The notes below the pieces were generated by a model. It saw only the letters and a list, made by a program, of their open reading frames with translations, had not been told where the DNA came from and searched no databases. Source: Kalmusia sp. IMI 367209 (lineage: Eukaryota; Ascomycota; Dothideomycetes; Pleosporales; Didymosphaeriaceae). From it: a stretch of 64,000 nucleotides of DNA. Shown here piece after piece: positions 32,824-43,206 of the stretch (its first letter is position 1; every line of letters starts with the position of its first letter). The stretch lies in assembly GCA_027946365.1 (NCBI GenBank), contig JAPEUQ010000009.1:1736001-1800000 (forward strand). Reading direction: 5' to 3'. The translations under genes and the position numbers were made by a program.

Positions 32824-33790
32824 TTAAGCGATCGGCCGACTCCGCTCATCCTCAGGCATCCTCTGTGTTCGCGTTAGCTCTATTCTCAACGTTCCCTTTC
32901 GTTTCCCTTCGCATCTTCTCAAAGCGCACCAAGCTCCACCTTGCAAAGGAAAGAGCCAAAACTTACCATGTAAGCATCAATCGCGGCACTGAACGCCGCA
33001 AACCCCGCGCACCCTACAGCCGCGGCCTGCGGCCCTGCACCCCTTGCCAACACACCACCCGTTATACACCCGCCTGCCACCCCGTTCCATAGGTCGTTCT
33101 TCGCACGTAGGCCCTCGATCGCGCACTCGGTCCCGCTGAATATGGCGCCTACTTTGGCGAAGTTTTTTCCCGAGGAGATCGAGGAGCGGTACATGTCGCG
33201 CAGGCCGTGCTTGAGCTGTTGACGTAGGGGTAGGTCTGTGAGGGGGATGTTGCCCGCGGGCGTGGAGACGGTCTGGCCTGCGAGGGTGGGGTGGGTCGCT
33301 ATGCTTGATGAGGGGCGGGCGTGGGTTTGCAGCGGCAGCGGTGGCGGTCGTGTTTGTAGTAGTTGTGGATGGGGAGGGGGTCGTTGAAGGTGTTGCAGCC
33401 GCAGCTGCTGTCGTGGGTACGGCGAGGGGTTGCGACATGGGGGTATCGTAGCGCATCTATGTATGCCACATCAGCCACCCGTTCCATCCCAGCGTTGTAT
33501 ACTTTGGAGCGCGAGTGTGAAGCGTTGGGAAACTCACCGAGGACATGAACAGACCGAACATAGCACCAAGGCCGCCTCCCATTACACCTGCCATTACCGT
33601 TTTGCCCACACAGCTCTCCATACTCGCTTGCATCTACGCCATCGTTAGTATCTGTCTCGTTTGCGGAAGCGTTGCGCTGCGCTACGCTGCATCGTCAGCG
33701 CGCAGAGGAGGCGCGTACCATCTTCACCATCTGCTGCTCCTGGTCCGACATGCCCGCATTGGGGTTTATGCCCGGTGGTGTGAAGTTCAT
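32824..33790 (-). CDS. TIM22: Mitochondrial inner membrane translocase subunit TIM22
   Basis: Exons 33790-33719, 33633-33538, 33456-33421, 33272-32967 and 32862-32824, 182 residues. Introns 1, 2 and 4 are clear (GTACGC, GTGAGT and GTAAGT donors; TACTAAC and CTAAC branches in 1 and 4). Visible hallmarks are the N-terminal NPNAG segment, the first membrane span with [15 protein letters not shown] and GLFMSS, then [31 protein letters not shown], the highly conserved [14 protein letters not shown], and the last spans with [23 protein letters not shown]. This is the carrier-import translocase core of the inner membrane. Intron 3 (33420-33273, GTACCC...GCCAG, 148 nt) is my choice because it restores frame. 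The alternative is an unspliced Thr/Ala-rich insert plus a one-base C-run shift. Confidence 0.9.
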
Positions 33791-34408
33791 TATGAAGGTG
33801 GGTTGTGTGTTACGGCGGTACGAAGATGTGGTCGCGAGTGTTGCAGATGCGATGGGACTTTTTGCGGAGAAGGCGCGGAGGACGGGAGTTGCCGGACTGG
33901 GTCTTGGCGGGGCTCGGGCGCAACAGGACGGGTGCAAAGCCCGCCAGGTTCTGCAAAACGCTCTTGGATTTGCATCATGGTACTGTATTGTACGCAAGCT
34001 TCAGTCATAGTGCGTCTGTCAATTGCAGACGCCAATTGCCATCACGAAAAGTCGTTGCGCAGTCGCAATAGGAATACGGTAGGATATCATCTTCTCGACT
34101 ATGAGAACATATTTAAGCGGTCAAGTATGTGCAATATCCAAGGTCTTATTAACATCAAGACTACTACTACTTGACAATACGTCAACGCCTTATCCCGCTG
34201 GATCCCAATTACCGACTATACACACGAAACTCCGTCTCTAGATGGCATATCCGTTTGGACAATGATTTTGGTGACACCAACCCACCTCTCTGAATCTTCC
34301 CCGGGCGATGATTAGAAACAAACATTTCGTCTAGACGTTGCGTCGAATGGCGTTAATCGTTACGTATGTATATGTATATATGTGATAGATAGCCGTAGCT
34401 CATGATCA
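33791..34408. other. TIM22 upstream region and 3' flank of DUF4048 gene
   Basis: About 620 bases without a supported gene. The TIM22 promoter must lie here. Confidence 0.5.
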
Positions 34409-36115
34409 TTACGCGAAATCTGAAGGAGATACTGATCGGCCGATGTAGTCGCCGCTGCCGTGGTTGAAATCTCTGGACTCAGGGGGAGGCGTGAGATTCT
34501 TCTCCCACTCTTTCATGAGGTGTGATGCAGTTCGTTTCAACTGCGAGGGAGACAGCTTGCTGAGCTCGGGCCAAGGAATGGAGTTGCGCTTGGAGTCGCG
34601 ACGGGAGGACTCGTCGGGGAGGCCGGCGGAGCTATCAGCTGTGAGTGTGGACGCTTTGGAGTCATGGCGCTGCGAGTGGTACCTGGTGCTCGTCCTTGAG
34701 CTGGCCTGGCCAGACACCGGCGAAGAAGGGCCCTCGGATTCGTCCGAGCTATTATTTCCACCCGACACCTTGGTGGAATGAACGTGCTTGTCCACCGGGG
34801 TCTCCCAATTATCCCAGCTTTCGAAGTCGTCGTCCTTGTCTTGGGTTTGTTTTTGCGGGGTGCGTGTTTGCTTGAAAGCGTGAGTTTTCTTATGCGTGGG
34901 CGAGGCCTTGGGCTCAGACAGACCATGCTCCTTCCAGAAGTCATCTCCAATATCCCCCGTCTTAGACGTGCCCGACTTTTTCGAGCTAGCTGCTCGGTTC
35001 AGAGCGGGTCGATTTTCGGACGTTTTGCGTAGACCCTTAGTAGAGGCGTCTTTGGCATGACCAGGGCCTGCATTCTCGGCGCCATTGGCGGCGTCATCGC
35101 CCACGGTGGCCTGACGGATGTCTTCAATGAAGGTCAAGAATCCGTCTTTGAAGTCGGTGGCCATCTGTTTCCCGGTGCGGAGGAGAGCTTCGCGTTGGAT
35201 GTTGGAGAGACCGCCCAGGTCATAGCGGTCAGCGTTGACAGTGCTAGCGATGTGGTTGGCGATGTCTGGAGAGGTTGAGGTCCGCGAGAGTGGGGGCAGG
35301 CGTTGGTTGGTGGTGACGGTAGTAGTAGAAGTAGTCGCAGGCGTGGGTGGTTCGTCGTTGAGGAGATCAAGGGGCTGGGGAAATGAGGGCGAGTAGGACT
35401 TGTCGGGCGACAGGAGCGACAGTGTGCGCAGATGTCTTGAGCCGCTGAAGACCTTGCCACGCTGGGCTGACTTGGCGCTCAACAGAGCTTTCCGTCGTTC
35501 CATCTCCTTTTGCATCCATAGCGACGAGCCGTCCTGGTCATCTTGGTCGGACCCGTAGTTGGCGAGGGTGGTGTTGAGCGGCTGCAGCTTGGTGACCTTG
35601 CGCAGGTCATTGCGCACCTTGGTAGCTTCTTGCGTTGCGTAATGCCTCTTGAGCGTCTTGAGATCCTGCTCGGCCTTGGACAGCTCTTCCTTGAGCTCGA
35701 GCACGTAGCGCTCTTGGGCGGCGATGACAGTGAGGATGTTGGGTTCGGCGGAAGCAGCGTCGGGCGACGGGACGGGAGAGGGAGCAGCGATCCACGACTG
35801 CGGGCGCGAGCGCGGCGAGGAAGCAGCCGGAGAGCTGCTCCCGGCAGCAGCTGGCTGGATGGGGAATTGCAGGGAGAGGCGCTTCCCTTGGCGGACGACG
35901 TCGGCGTGCGACATGGAGCGAGCGTGAGCGTGCATGTCGACGGTGGGCGACGGCTGAGCGAGCGTGCTGGCGGTCGGCGAGGCGGCGGGCGTGTTTTTGT
36001 TTTGAGGTGCAGCAGCGGAAACGGGCGCGGCCCCTGATGGCTGGGCCCGTTCCTTGAGGTCCGGGGTCAAGGACTGTTTCCGAGATGAGGGCTTGTGCGA
36101 GTGCGCGCGGTCCAT
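34409..36115 (-). CDS. DUF4048-type fungal protein
   Basis: The frame is open from 37180, but upstream of 36115 it reads through a CAG microsatellite as a Cys run and through hexamer repeats, so it cannot be coding there. I place the start at the Met at 36115 (MDRAHSHK), 568 residues; Mets at 36151 or 36370 are alternatives. The segment MSHADVVRQGKRLSLQFPIQP, followed by IAAQERYVLELKEELSKAEQDLKTLK (a coiled coil near residues 135-175) is the pattern of the DUF4048 family. The remainder is disordered and rich in Ser/Thr-Pro sites, with an ASHLMKEWEKNLTPP motif near the C-terminus. No enzymatic motif. Role unknown; the phospho-site density suggests a regulated scaffold, which is inference. Confidence 0.75.
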   Translation of the reverse strand: MDRAHSHKPSSRKQSLTPDLKERAQPSGAAPVSAAAPQNKNTPAASPTASTLAQPSPTVDMHAHARSMSHADVVRQGKRLSLQFPIQPAAAGSSSPAASSPRSRPQSWIAAPSPVPSPDAASAEPNILTVIAAQERYVLELKEELSKAEQDLKTLKRHYATQEATKVRNDLRKVTKLQPLNTTLANYGSDQDDQDGSSLWMQKEMERRKALLSAKSAQRGKVFSGSRHLRTLSLLSPDKSYSPSFPQPLDLLNDEPPTPATTSTTTVTTNQRLPPLSRTSTSPDIANHIASTVNADRYDLGGLSNIQREALLRTGKQMATDFKDGFLTFIEDIRQATVGDDAANGAENAGPGHAKDASTKGLRKTSENRPALNRAASSKKSGTSKTGDIGDDFWKEHGLSEPKASPTHKKTHAFKQTRTPQKQTQDKDDDFESWDNWETPVDKHVHSTKVSGGNNSSDESEGPSSPVSGQASSRTSTRYHSQRHDSKASTLTADSSAGLPDESSRRDSKRNSIPWPELSKLSPSQLKRTASHLMKEWEKNLTPPPESRDFNHGSGDYIGRSVSPSDFA

Positions 36116-36951
36116 GACGTCTGCTCCTCCGACGTAGAAGATGGAGTTCATGCCACTGTCATGGCCTTTGTCGAGTCGGCAGGTCAGGCGTGCGAGGCGA
36201 AGACGTGAGGAAAGGCGGTGGAGGATGACGCTGTAGCGATAGGAGCTCCCGTAGATTTCCAGATGCAGGGCGATTATGGCGGCTGGCAGACCAACCAATC
36301 TGAGCAGGAAGCCGGATTTCAACCACGACAGCCACGCTTTCAGCAGAGCAGGGCTTGCTGAGTTTCCCATGCCAGAACCATGGGCGCGCGCATTCTTCGA
36401 GGGAGAGAGAGGGCGAGAGAGCGAGAGCGGATATGGACTTTTGGACTTTTGGATCGTCACACCGCCGCCGCGGCCGTCCGCCGAGTTTTGAGTCTTTTCC
36501 CTACGTTCACGCGTGCATGGTCCGACCACACAAACACCGCCCACGGCTCTAATTTGCATTCCCTGCACGCTCCACCGTGCTAGCACCCAGCTGACCTCGT
36601 TGGCCTTCACTGGTTCCTGCGCAAGTGTGCTGTTGAGGCTGGAGCTCAGATTGTAGGACTGCGCGCCTGCAGTTGAGCGACCAGCCCGCCCAGCATCCAC
36701 GGCTACCTTTGTCTGTCTGTCCAGCCCCCGTCTGTACACAGTTGACATGACACAGTTGGCAGCGGAAGACCCGTCGCGCGACACCGGGGCAGCTTTTGCG
36801 GTGTGAGGCACCCCTGCCGAGCCGTGCAGCTGGTCGTAACCACATGCGGCAATGCGCGAGAGAGTCGCGTCGAGGCCTGGCGAGCAGTCTTTGCAACCAG
36901 GAACTGCCATGCATGGATCCGGGGCCCAAAACCGCGGTGTGAAGCGGCAGC

Positions 36952-36953
<2 letters not shown>

Positions 36954-36989
<36 letters not shown>
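36954..36989. repeat. CAG trinucleotide microsatellite, 12 units
   Basis: Twelve uninterrupted CAG units follow a CGGCAGCGG lead-in. The tract lies in the divergent region upstream of both neighbouring genes and would encode poly-Cys, poly-Leu, poly-Ala, poly-Gln or poly-Ser depending on frame, none credible as part of either product. Confidence 0.95.
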
Positions 36990-36992
<3 letters not shown>

Positions 36993-37093
36993 TAATATCC
37001 CCCACGCCTCCGGTGCAGCAGGTTCGTTCTAGAAGGCCGTCGTGGCCGTGTCGCGAGAGAGGAAGGGCGTTGCGTCGCGCCATTGGCCCGAGG

Positions 37094-37128
37094 GGCGGAT
37101 GCGGATGCAGATGCGGATGCGGATGCGT
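37094..37128. repeat. GCGGAT hexanucleotide repeat
   Basis: About five imperfect tandem units of GCGGAT (one as GCAGAT), 100 bases from the CAG tract. A minisatellite in non-coding DNA. Confidence 0.85.
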
Positions 37129-37715
37129 GTTTTACCGCCATGCTCGCCGCGGCCAGCGCTCTCGGGAGAAGACGCACCAATTGTCGGGACGACGCTGGTG
37201 ATCAGATAGCCGCTCTGCTGCTCCGTCTTGCGGAGAACCGGGCCAGGCTTATGCAGGGCTGCCGGTGAACATGCTGCAGCTGCTGCAGGAACGAACACGC
37301 TCAGCAGCCGCCTTGCTCAGCGGACCCCGTCCGCACATGGCAGCCGCACACAACACCTCGTCGACGACTCCATGTGGTTTCGCAGCTGCTCCTCAAACGG
37401 CCGATCACACGCTCGCCACTGCGACGCCTCTTTGCGGTCTCGCCGACTCGACGTCGACGTCAAAGCGGGCGGCGTGTGCGCGTTTGTTGATGGCCCCGCC
37501 GTTGTCATGGCGATGAACCGACCCGCCCTGCACCCGAACCTCCAATATCCACCCCCAGCGTCGCACCAGCTGCCCATCCTCACCACGCCCTTATTTCTAT
37601 CAACCGCACGATTCCACGGCGACCGCCGTCCATCTTCAACCTGGCTGCCATCCCCGCTTAGCACCTCCTGAGCGCCCGAGTTATTTGTAAATAACACACC
37701 CGTCAACAGCCCGCA

Positions 37716-40040
37716 ATGGCAGAGGGCTACCAGGTCTTGGAGGAATTGGGCAGTATGTCAAATTGAAACATCGCAATCTTCCATCGCTGACGGCGCGGGC
37801 TTAGGCGGGAGCTTCGGAAAGGTGTTCAAGGCCATCGAGAAGGCGACGGGAGAGACGGTTGCCATCAAGCTGGTGCGCGCCCTTGCATCCATCCATTGCC
37901 AGCGCAAAACCCCGCTGACTTCATCACCCAGATCGACCTCGAAGAGAGCACCGACGAGCTCGCCGACATCCAAGCCGAGATCACGCTGCTGGGCACGTGC
38001 AAGAGCCCCTACGTTACCGAGTACAAGACAAGCTTCGTGCGAGGCGTGAAACTATGGATCGTCATGGAATTTTTGGGAGGCGGCTCAGCATTGGACTTGG
38101 TGAGTAAAGTGCACAGTGGCGCATTACCGCACTAGATGCTAATGAGCGCAGATGAGCCCTGGGCCGTTCAGCGAAGCCCACATTGCCATCGTCTGTCGCG
38201 AACTTTTGCTCGGGCTTGAATACCTGCACAACACCGGCAAAATTCATCGAGATATCAAGGCCGCCAATGTCTTGCTCACCGACATGGGCAAGGTGAAACT
38301 TGCTGATTTTGGCGTTGCTGCACAGTTGACAAACCTGAAGTCGCAGCGAATGACGTTTGTCGGAACACCTTATTGGATGGCACCAGAGGTCATCCAGGAG
38401 GCCGGTTACGACTTCAAGGCCGACATCTGGTCGTTGGGCATCACCGCCATGGAATTAGCCATGGGAGCGCCGCCGCACTCGGGCTCCCATCCCATGAAGA
38501 TTTTGTTCACCATTCCCAAGAACCCAGCACCTCGTCTAGAGGGAGACCAATGGAGCAAAGACTTCAAGGATTTCGTGGCTCAGTGTCTCATCAAGGACCC
38601 CGATCGACGAGCCAGCGCAAAGGAGCTACTAAGACATCGCTTCATCTTGCGCGCTGGCAAAGTAGAGGCGATGCGCGAGTTGATCGAGCGCAGGCAGATG
38701 TTCGATGCTCAGGAGGAGACCACCAAGCATCCGAAGTACTACGAAGAGACCATGTAAGAAACAGTCCGTATTGATAAAGTCTCAACTTACATTTCAGGGT
38801 TGATCTCTCTCCGAGGAACGAAGAGGACGAGTGGAACTTCACGGTTCAGCAGCCGAAGACTGTAAAGATGAGCGCCGCGCTCCACACAGCAAAGCGCCGC
38901 AAGCCGGTGCGGATGCCTTCTGGAGATGCTGGTGCATGTGCATCGCAAATGCAGCATATGGATCTCAACGCTGCGCCCTTGGGCACGATTACCGACTCGC
39001 CTCTCCCTGAACGACGCCGCCCGTCATCTCGCATGTCATCGACAGGAACAGCCATTCGTGTACCCTCGGGTGCTACACCAACAGCACGACGCGTTGCCAA
39101 CGTGCCTAAGCAGCCTTTAGGGCTAGACCTTACATTCGGCAACTCGCCCTCTACAGTCCGACATTTCAAGCGGGTTCCATCAGGGGAAAGGCGAGCAGCG
39201 CTTTCCTCAAATCCTATCGACAATGCCAACTCTTTCCATCCCAATCCGCAGGCCAAGACGTTTCGACCATCGCCACCTAATTCGGCCCATCCTTTAGATA
39301 CCAATGACGAAAATTCGCCTCCGGCTCCTGAATACCCGCCAATGCCCATCACGAAGGATGCCCTTTACGGTCGACGTGCCTACAGCAAAGCTCTCGACTC
39401 GGTATTTCAAGAAGCATACGCAGACTCCGCCTCACCCCAACAGCGTGAAGCGCTAGGTCGAGTACATCAAGCCTGGGCACATCTCGATCAGATGGATCCC
39501 CAAGGCGAGTTTCTGCTCCTGAAGGCCATGGTCGACCGTTTGCAGGGAGACTCAAAGCTCGCATCCGCGCTGGGAATCGCAGTGTCGCCTGCGCCAACGC
39601 CCACGCCAAAGCACAACACAAAATCCAGTGAGATCAGCCTGGGTGGCACGACTGTCCACGGCACCGGTACGACTCGCATTCGCTCCAACACATCCACTAC
39701 TGCATCTGCTTTCACCAAGACGTCCAATGAGTACGCTGCTTCCCCAGTCCAAACGCCTTTCCATACGCCTATTGGCACTCCGACCAGTACCAACTCCGGC
39801 TCTCCCGTCAAAGGCCCGAAGCTCGTTCTCGCACAGAACAATCCGCACCTCAAGTCTCACCGTCGTCGACAGAGCGCTTTTGTGGGTGGTGAGAAGATGT
39901 TTGGGCTCGATGCGGGTGGCTTGGATGAGAAGAAGTTACCTGGTCATGTGGAGAAGGGTATGGAGCAGCAGGGCCTGCTTTCCGATATACTCTACGGCCA
40001 GTGGATGCAGGGTCTGCGCAGTCGGTGGCCGCTGGCATAG
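37716..40040 (+). CDS. Ste20-family germinal-centre-type Ser/Thr kinase (Nak1/Sid1/POD-6 group)
   Basis: Exons 37716-37752, 37805-37872, 37932-38099, 38152-38753 and 38798-40040, 705 residues. The catalytic domain is at the extreme N-terminus: Gly loop GSGSFGKVF across the first junction, VAIK Lys, [11 protein letters not shown] catalytic loop, DFG, and the Ste20 signature [11 protein letters not shown], with [13 protein letters not shown]. The C-terminal half is disordered and Ser/Pro-rich, ending in a short conserved-looking helix ([16 protein letters not shown]). Fungal kinases of this group activate NDR kinases in the septation and morphogenesis networks. Which member (Nak1, Sid1 or POD-6 type) is not settled. 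Intron 2 has the weak donor GTGCGC. It is divergent from the DUF4048 gene. Confidence 0.92.
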
Positions 40041-41164
40041 CCCCATGCTGTATGACTTGCGCAGTACCTGAGGATTTCTCATCCACTGCCAACGTCTTTG
40101 CACTAGTGGTGAGCAATGCTGCGTAGCGCGCTCAAAACTCCATTCTTGCATATGCTGCTTCTCTTGCTTCTCATACACTCCTCTCCTGCCGCGAGTAGTG
40201 CGTGATCGCTCGTAGATGCCATGTGCATATATTTCATGTCTCTCCTTGTTTGCATTTGCATCATACGATTCACGACTCTTACGCTGACGGGCTTCATGGT
40301 CATGAGCTTGTTGTTGTGCTGCCTAGCTGGCGAGTTGCGTACTCGTGATAGGATGCAAGGTGTCAGCGATTGCATTTGCATTAAACAAAATGGCGTTTTG
40401 ATCTTTCTGGGATTATTGGCATACTGACGGCGTCTTCTTGAGGGAGATTGGGTAAGATAGTGGAGTGTGTGGGTAGTATGTAATATTGAATGTGAATATA
40501 GATATTTTGATTGCGAAATAACTGGAACTCGTGTGCTGTCTTGTGCCAGTAATACCAAAGTGTCGATGACCATAGGTATGCTGCCCTTCCGTGTGACAAT
40601 AGAAAATTTGTGCTTTGCTTTAAGATAACATTTTGGTGGTTTTATGTCCGTTCGAAGCATACCGTATCTTGTGACTTGGACAAAGTTGAATGGTGCGAGC
40701 CGTAGTGCTGCAAATAACATTGAGGGGCGAGGTACACATTGTTTGAACCTTGCCTATTCACGTTGCGTAGGTTGTATACAGATACCGCTGATGGTCTTGG
40801 GCTTTTCATAGTTGATGTGGTGGGCTTCTAGATAACATTCACTCTACACGAGGCTTCGTGAATGGCACACAGGAGACTTTCCCCAGATTGCCCCTCTGAA
40901 TAGTCTCCGCTAGTCTGCCATTCCGTCCATAACCAGGCGAGCAGATTCCTGTCAATCCCGCACATCCTCCCCGTGAGTCCTCGTTCCTTATGCAGCAGAC
41001 CAAAAGTGTCCGACGCAACCACAGCCGTCCGAAATGTCCCCGACGAACCATCTCAGTACTCCTTCGAACGAGGCTATATAATACCATTGAAGCGACTGAG
41101 TATACTGATCACAGCCTCATTTCCCGTCTAACACATAGCCACATTTATCCACCCAAGCTCAACC
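40041..41164. other. Intergenic, nothing supported
   Basis: 3' flank of the kinase and promoter of the methyltransferase. Two copies of GCATTTGCAT occur near 40252-40263 and 40371-40382. Long antisense frames are not coding-like. Confidence 0.5.
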
Positions 41165-42034
41165 ATGACCACCTTCTCAACCCCCTACGTCACAGCCCTC
41201 CAATCCTTCTACAACACCATCGGCAAGTCCTACAACGCAGCCACCAAATCCGTTCACGCAGGCGGACCAGAGCGCCTCGTCGAAGCAGCTGGTCCCGCCA
41301 TCACACAAGGCAGCTACGTGCTCGACCTAGCCACGGGCACGGGCAAAGTCGCCTTCGCCGCCGCCTCCCAAGTCGGCCCAACAGGCCGCATCCTCGGCGT
41401 CGACATCAGCGACGAATTCGTCTCCCTCGCGGCGCAGACGGCAGCAGCCTCGGGCGTGAGCCCGTTCGTGGAATTCCTCCACGGCGACGTCGGCACGCTC
41501 GACCTGCCGCCCACGTACAAGGGACGCGTCTTCGATGCGGCCACGTGCGGCAGCGCCATCGCCATGTTTCCCGCGCCCGGGGCCCTCCTCGACGTCCTCG
41601 CTAGAGACATGTTGAAGCCCGGCGGCGTCTTCGTCGCGGACATGTGGGGCCCGCATCTGCCGGCCAAGATCTTCCTCGACGTCGCTGTGCCGCGCGGTTT
41701 CCAGGCGCCGTTCGATCCGCGGTGGCTTGCGGACCCGGAGGGCACGTTTCGGCGGACGTTCGAGGGATCCGGTCTCGAGTTGAAGAGCGTGAGGAAGGAG
41801 GGCATGCCGCAGGCGAGGTGGGAGGCGGGTACGGACGAGGCGATCGAGGGGCTGTGGAGGAACTTGGCCGTCGAGCAGACGTGGTTGAGTTTTGGGCTGG
41901 ATGGGTTGGACGAGCAGCGTGTGGCGGATATCAAGAGGGCTTGTGTGGAAGAGCTGGAGCAGTACAAGTCGGAGGATGGGGCTGTGGTGGCGGACATGAA
42001 CCAGTGGATTGCTGTGGCTGTTGTGAAAGACTAG
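41165..42034 (+). CDS. SAM-dependent class I methyltransferase (UbiE-like fold)
   Basis: Intronless, 289 residues, with an A at -3 before the ATG. Motif I is VLDLATGTGKVAFAAA (about 53-68), followed by the acidic end of strand 2 in ILGVDIS and motif II/III elements (FDAATCGSAIAMFP, LKPGGVFVADMW), the order of class I SAM methyltransferases. The N-terminal helix (ALQSFYNTIGKSYNAA) and C-terminal lid are typical of small-molecule methyltransferases in secondary metabolism. No other biosynthetic gene is nearby, so the substrate is open. Converges with the CFEM-like gene with only 49 bases between stops. Confidence 0.85.
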   Translation: MTTFSTPYVTALQSFYNTIGKSYNAATKSVHAGGPERLVEAAGPAITQGSYVLDLATGTGKVAFAAASQVGPTGRILGVDISDEFVSLAAQTAAASGVSPFVEFLHGDVGTLDLPPTYKGRVFDAATCGSAIAMFPAPGALLDVLARDMLKPGGVFVADMWGPHLPAKIFLDVAVPRGFQAPFDPRWLADPEGTFRRTFEGSGLELKSVRKEGMPQARWEAGTDEAIEGLWRNLAVEQTWLSFGLDGLDEQRVADIKRACVEELEQYKSEDGAVVADMNQWIAVAVVKD

Positions 42035-42083
42035 CCGTGTTGTCTCATTGTATAAAGAATTTAAGGAAACTACGGCTCCAATC

Positions 42084-43001
42084 TCAAGTCAATGCTGACT
42101 TTTCCTTCTCGATACTCCTTTGGGCTACTGCGCCTGCATCAAGCTCTACGGCGGGATTGCGGTCATGCGGCATTTCGACTCTGTGCTGTGCGGCGTAAAG
42201 CTCGCTGTGGTATGGAGTAGGAAGTTCTTTCTCTGTGGTTGGTGGACCTTGGGTATCTGCTAGTTCGAAATGGCCTTTGCGTCCGTTGCTCTGCTGTTGA
42301 CGGCGATATCGCAGGAAGAACCACAGCGCGACGCCTAGGGCAAGGGGAATTAGAACCACAGGAACGACTATGGCTGCTATCGGAGTGCCGCTCTCTTCTC
42401 CGATTTCTCTGACGCATCTGGTGATGAAGACGGCGTGACAAAGACAGTTTGCGGTGACTGAGTTATCACAACAGTCGGCAGTTGCTGAACTATAGGGAGT
42501 CAATACTCGCAGAGCAGTGTTGTGAAGATCGGGTAACTCACATCTTGTCAACTCTGTGCTTTTGGCGCAGTAGCTATCGAATAGTTCCAGCGCACTTCGG
42601 ACGTCTCCCGCAGCGGCGCCCGTCGGCGTTGGTGCAGACGTGACCGTTGCTCGCACCCTCAGACGATGTGCCGGTGTCTGCAATGCTGGGTCAATAGCAG
42701 CATGCCTTGCCGTCACTGCCGCGGCGGTCGCCGCGGTCTGGCACTCGTCTGCAACAGCTGTCGAGATGATAGACGCAAAGTCGCTGCTCGAATCAATGCA
42801 AAAGCATGCGAATGAAGTCAGTTGCGTATCGTCTCCGCATCCAGAGGCCTGAGCGCGCACGATGGCACTGATGCGATCTTGCGCACATTGTGCGAGCTTT
42901 GTATAGAGGGGTACTTGGTCGATGTAGATGTGCGTTTTCCCGGCAGCTTCCGCGTAGTGCAGACTGCCGAATAGGCAAGCAATAAGAAGTAACAGCTGCA
43001 T
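42084..43001 (-). CDS. CFEM-like single-pass surface protein, probable frame break
   Basis: Read without splicing the frame gives 305 residues. A signal peptide (about 1-19), a Cys-containing CFEM-like domain (SGCGDDTQLTSFACFCID near 55-72), a linker, a membrane span (about 205-227, PIAAIVVPVVLIPLALGVALWF) and a cytoplasmic tail with HFELAD-type motifs. A GTGAGT...CTATAG intron (42541-42490) would instead expose a second frame reading TVVITQSPQTVFVTPSSS, typical linker sequence of such proteins. That frame then stops just before the span unless one base is missing near 42380-42402. The spliced and corrected version would have 288 residues. CFEM proteins act in haem uptake, adhesion or signalling; here only surface location is safe. 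Confidence 0.65.
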   Translation of the reverse strand: MQLLLLIACLFGSLHYAEAAGKTHIYIDQVPLYTKLAQCAQDRISAIVRAQASGCGDDTQLTSFACFCIDSSSDFASIISTAVADECQTAATAAAVTARHAAIDPALQTPAHRLRVRATVTSAPTPTGAAAGDVRSALELFDSYCAKSTELTRCELPDLHNTALRVLTPYSSATADCCDNSVTANCLCHAVFITRCVREIGEESGTPIAAIVVPVVLIPLALGVALWFFLRYRRQQQSNGRKGHFELADTQGPPTTEKELPTPYHSELYAAQHRVEMPHDRNPAVELDAGAVAQRSIEKEKSALT

Positions 43002-43206
43002 CGAAATGTCACCGAAAAAGGCTCTGAAAAACGTGGTGGTGGTGTAGTCTCAGGTAGAGAAGTCCGGCGTGGGAAAGACAGCAAAAAAGGTCGGGCGGCA
43101 TTCCACGTACTATACAGTCCTACACATTGATCCCTGACCCTGCAACATCTCCTGATTTCAGGCTTGGAAGCTGAACTTCTCGTTCCCAAATAGGCCAAGA
43201 GTGTGG

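Larger units (their letters stand above)
36116..37715. promoter_or_regulatory. Divergent promoter region between DUF4048 gene and GCK kinase gene, repeat-rich
   Basis: About 1.6 kb between two outward-facing start codons. It is GC-rich with microsatellites and AG/GA runs (GAGAGAG near 36400-36425). Long untranslated leaders for both genes are likely. No gene is supported inside; frames there are artefacts of repeats. Confidence 0.6.

Noticed and set aside
36116..37180. N-terminal extension of the DUF4048 protein to a 923-residue frame
   Set aside because: The extension translates microsatellites (CAG as a Cys run, GCGGAT as Ser-Ala repeats), which is not credible coding sequence; the family region starts after 36115.
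40103..40720. 205-codon minus-strand frame antisense to the kinase 3' flank
   Set aside because: No domain or conserved composition, and it lies in untranslated flank; the content looks like a translation of non-coding DNA.
41314..41997. 227-codon minus-strand frame opposite the methyltransferase
   Set aside because: It is a shadow of the strongly supported plus-strand methyltransferase with high GC third positions.
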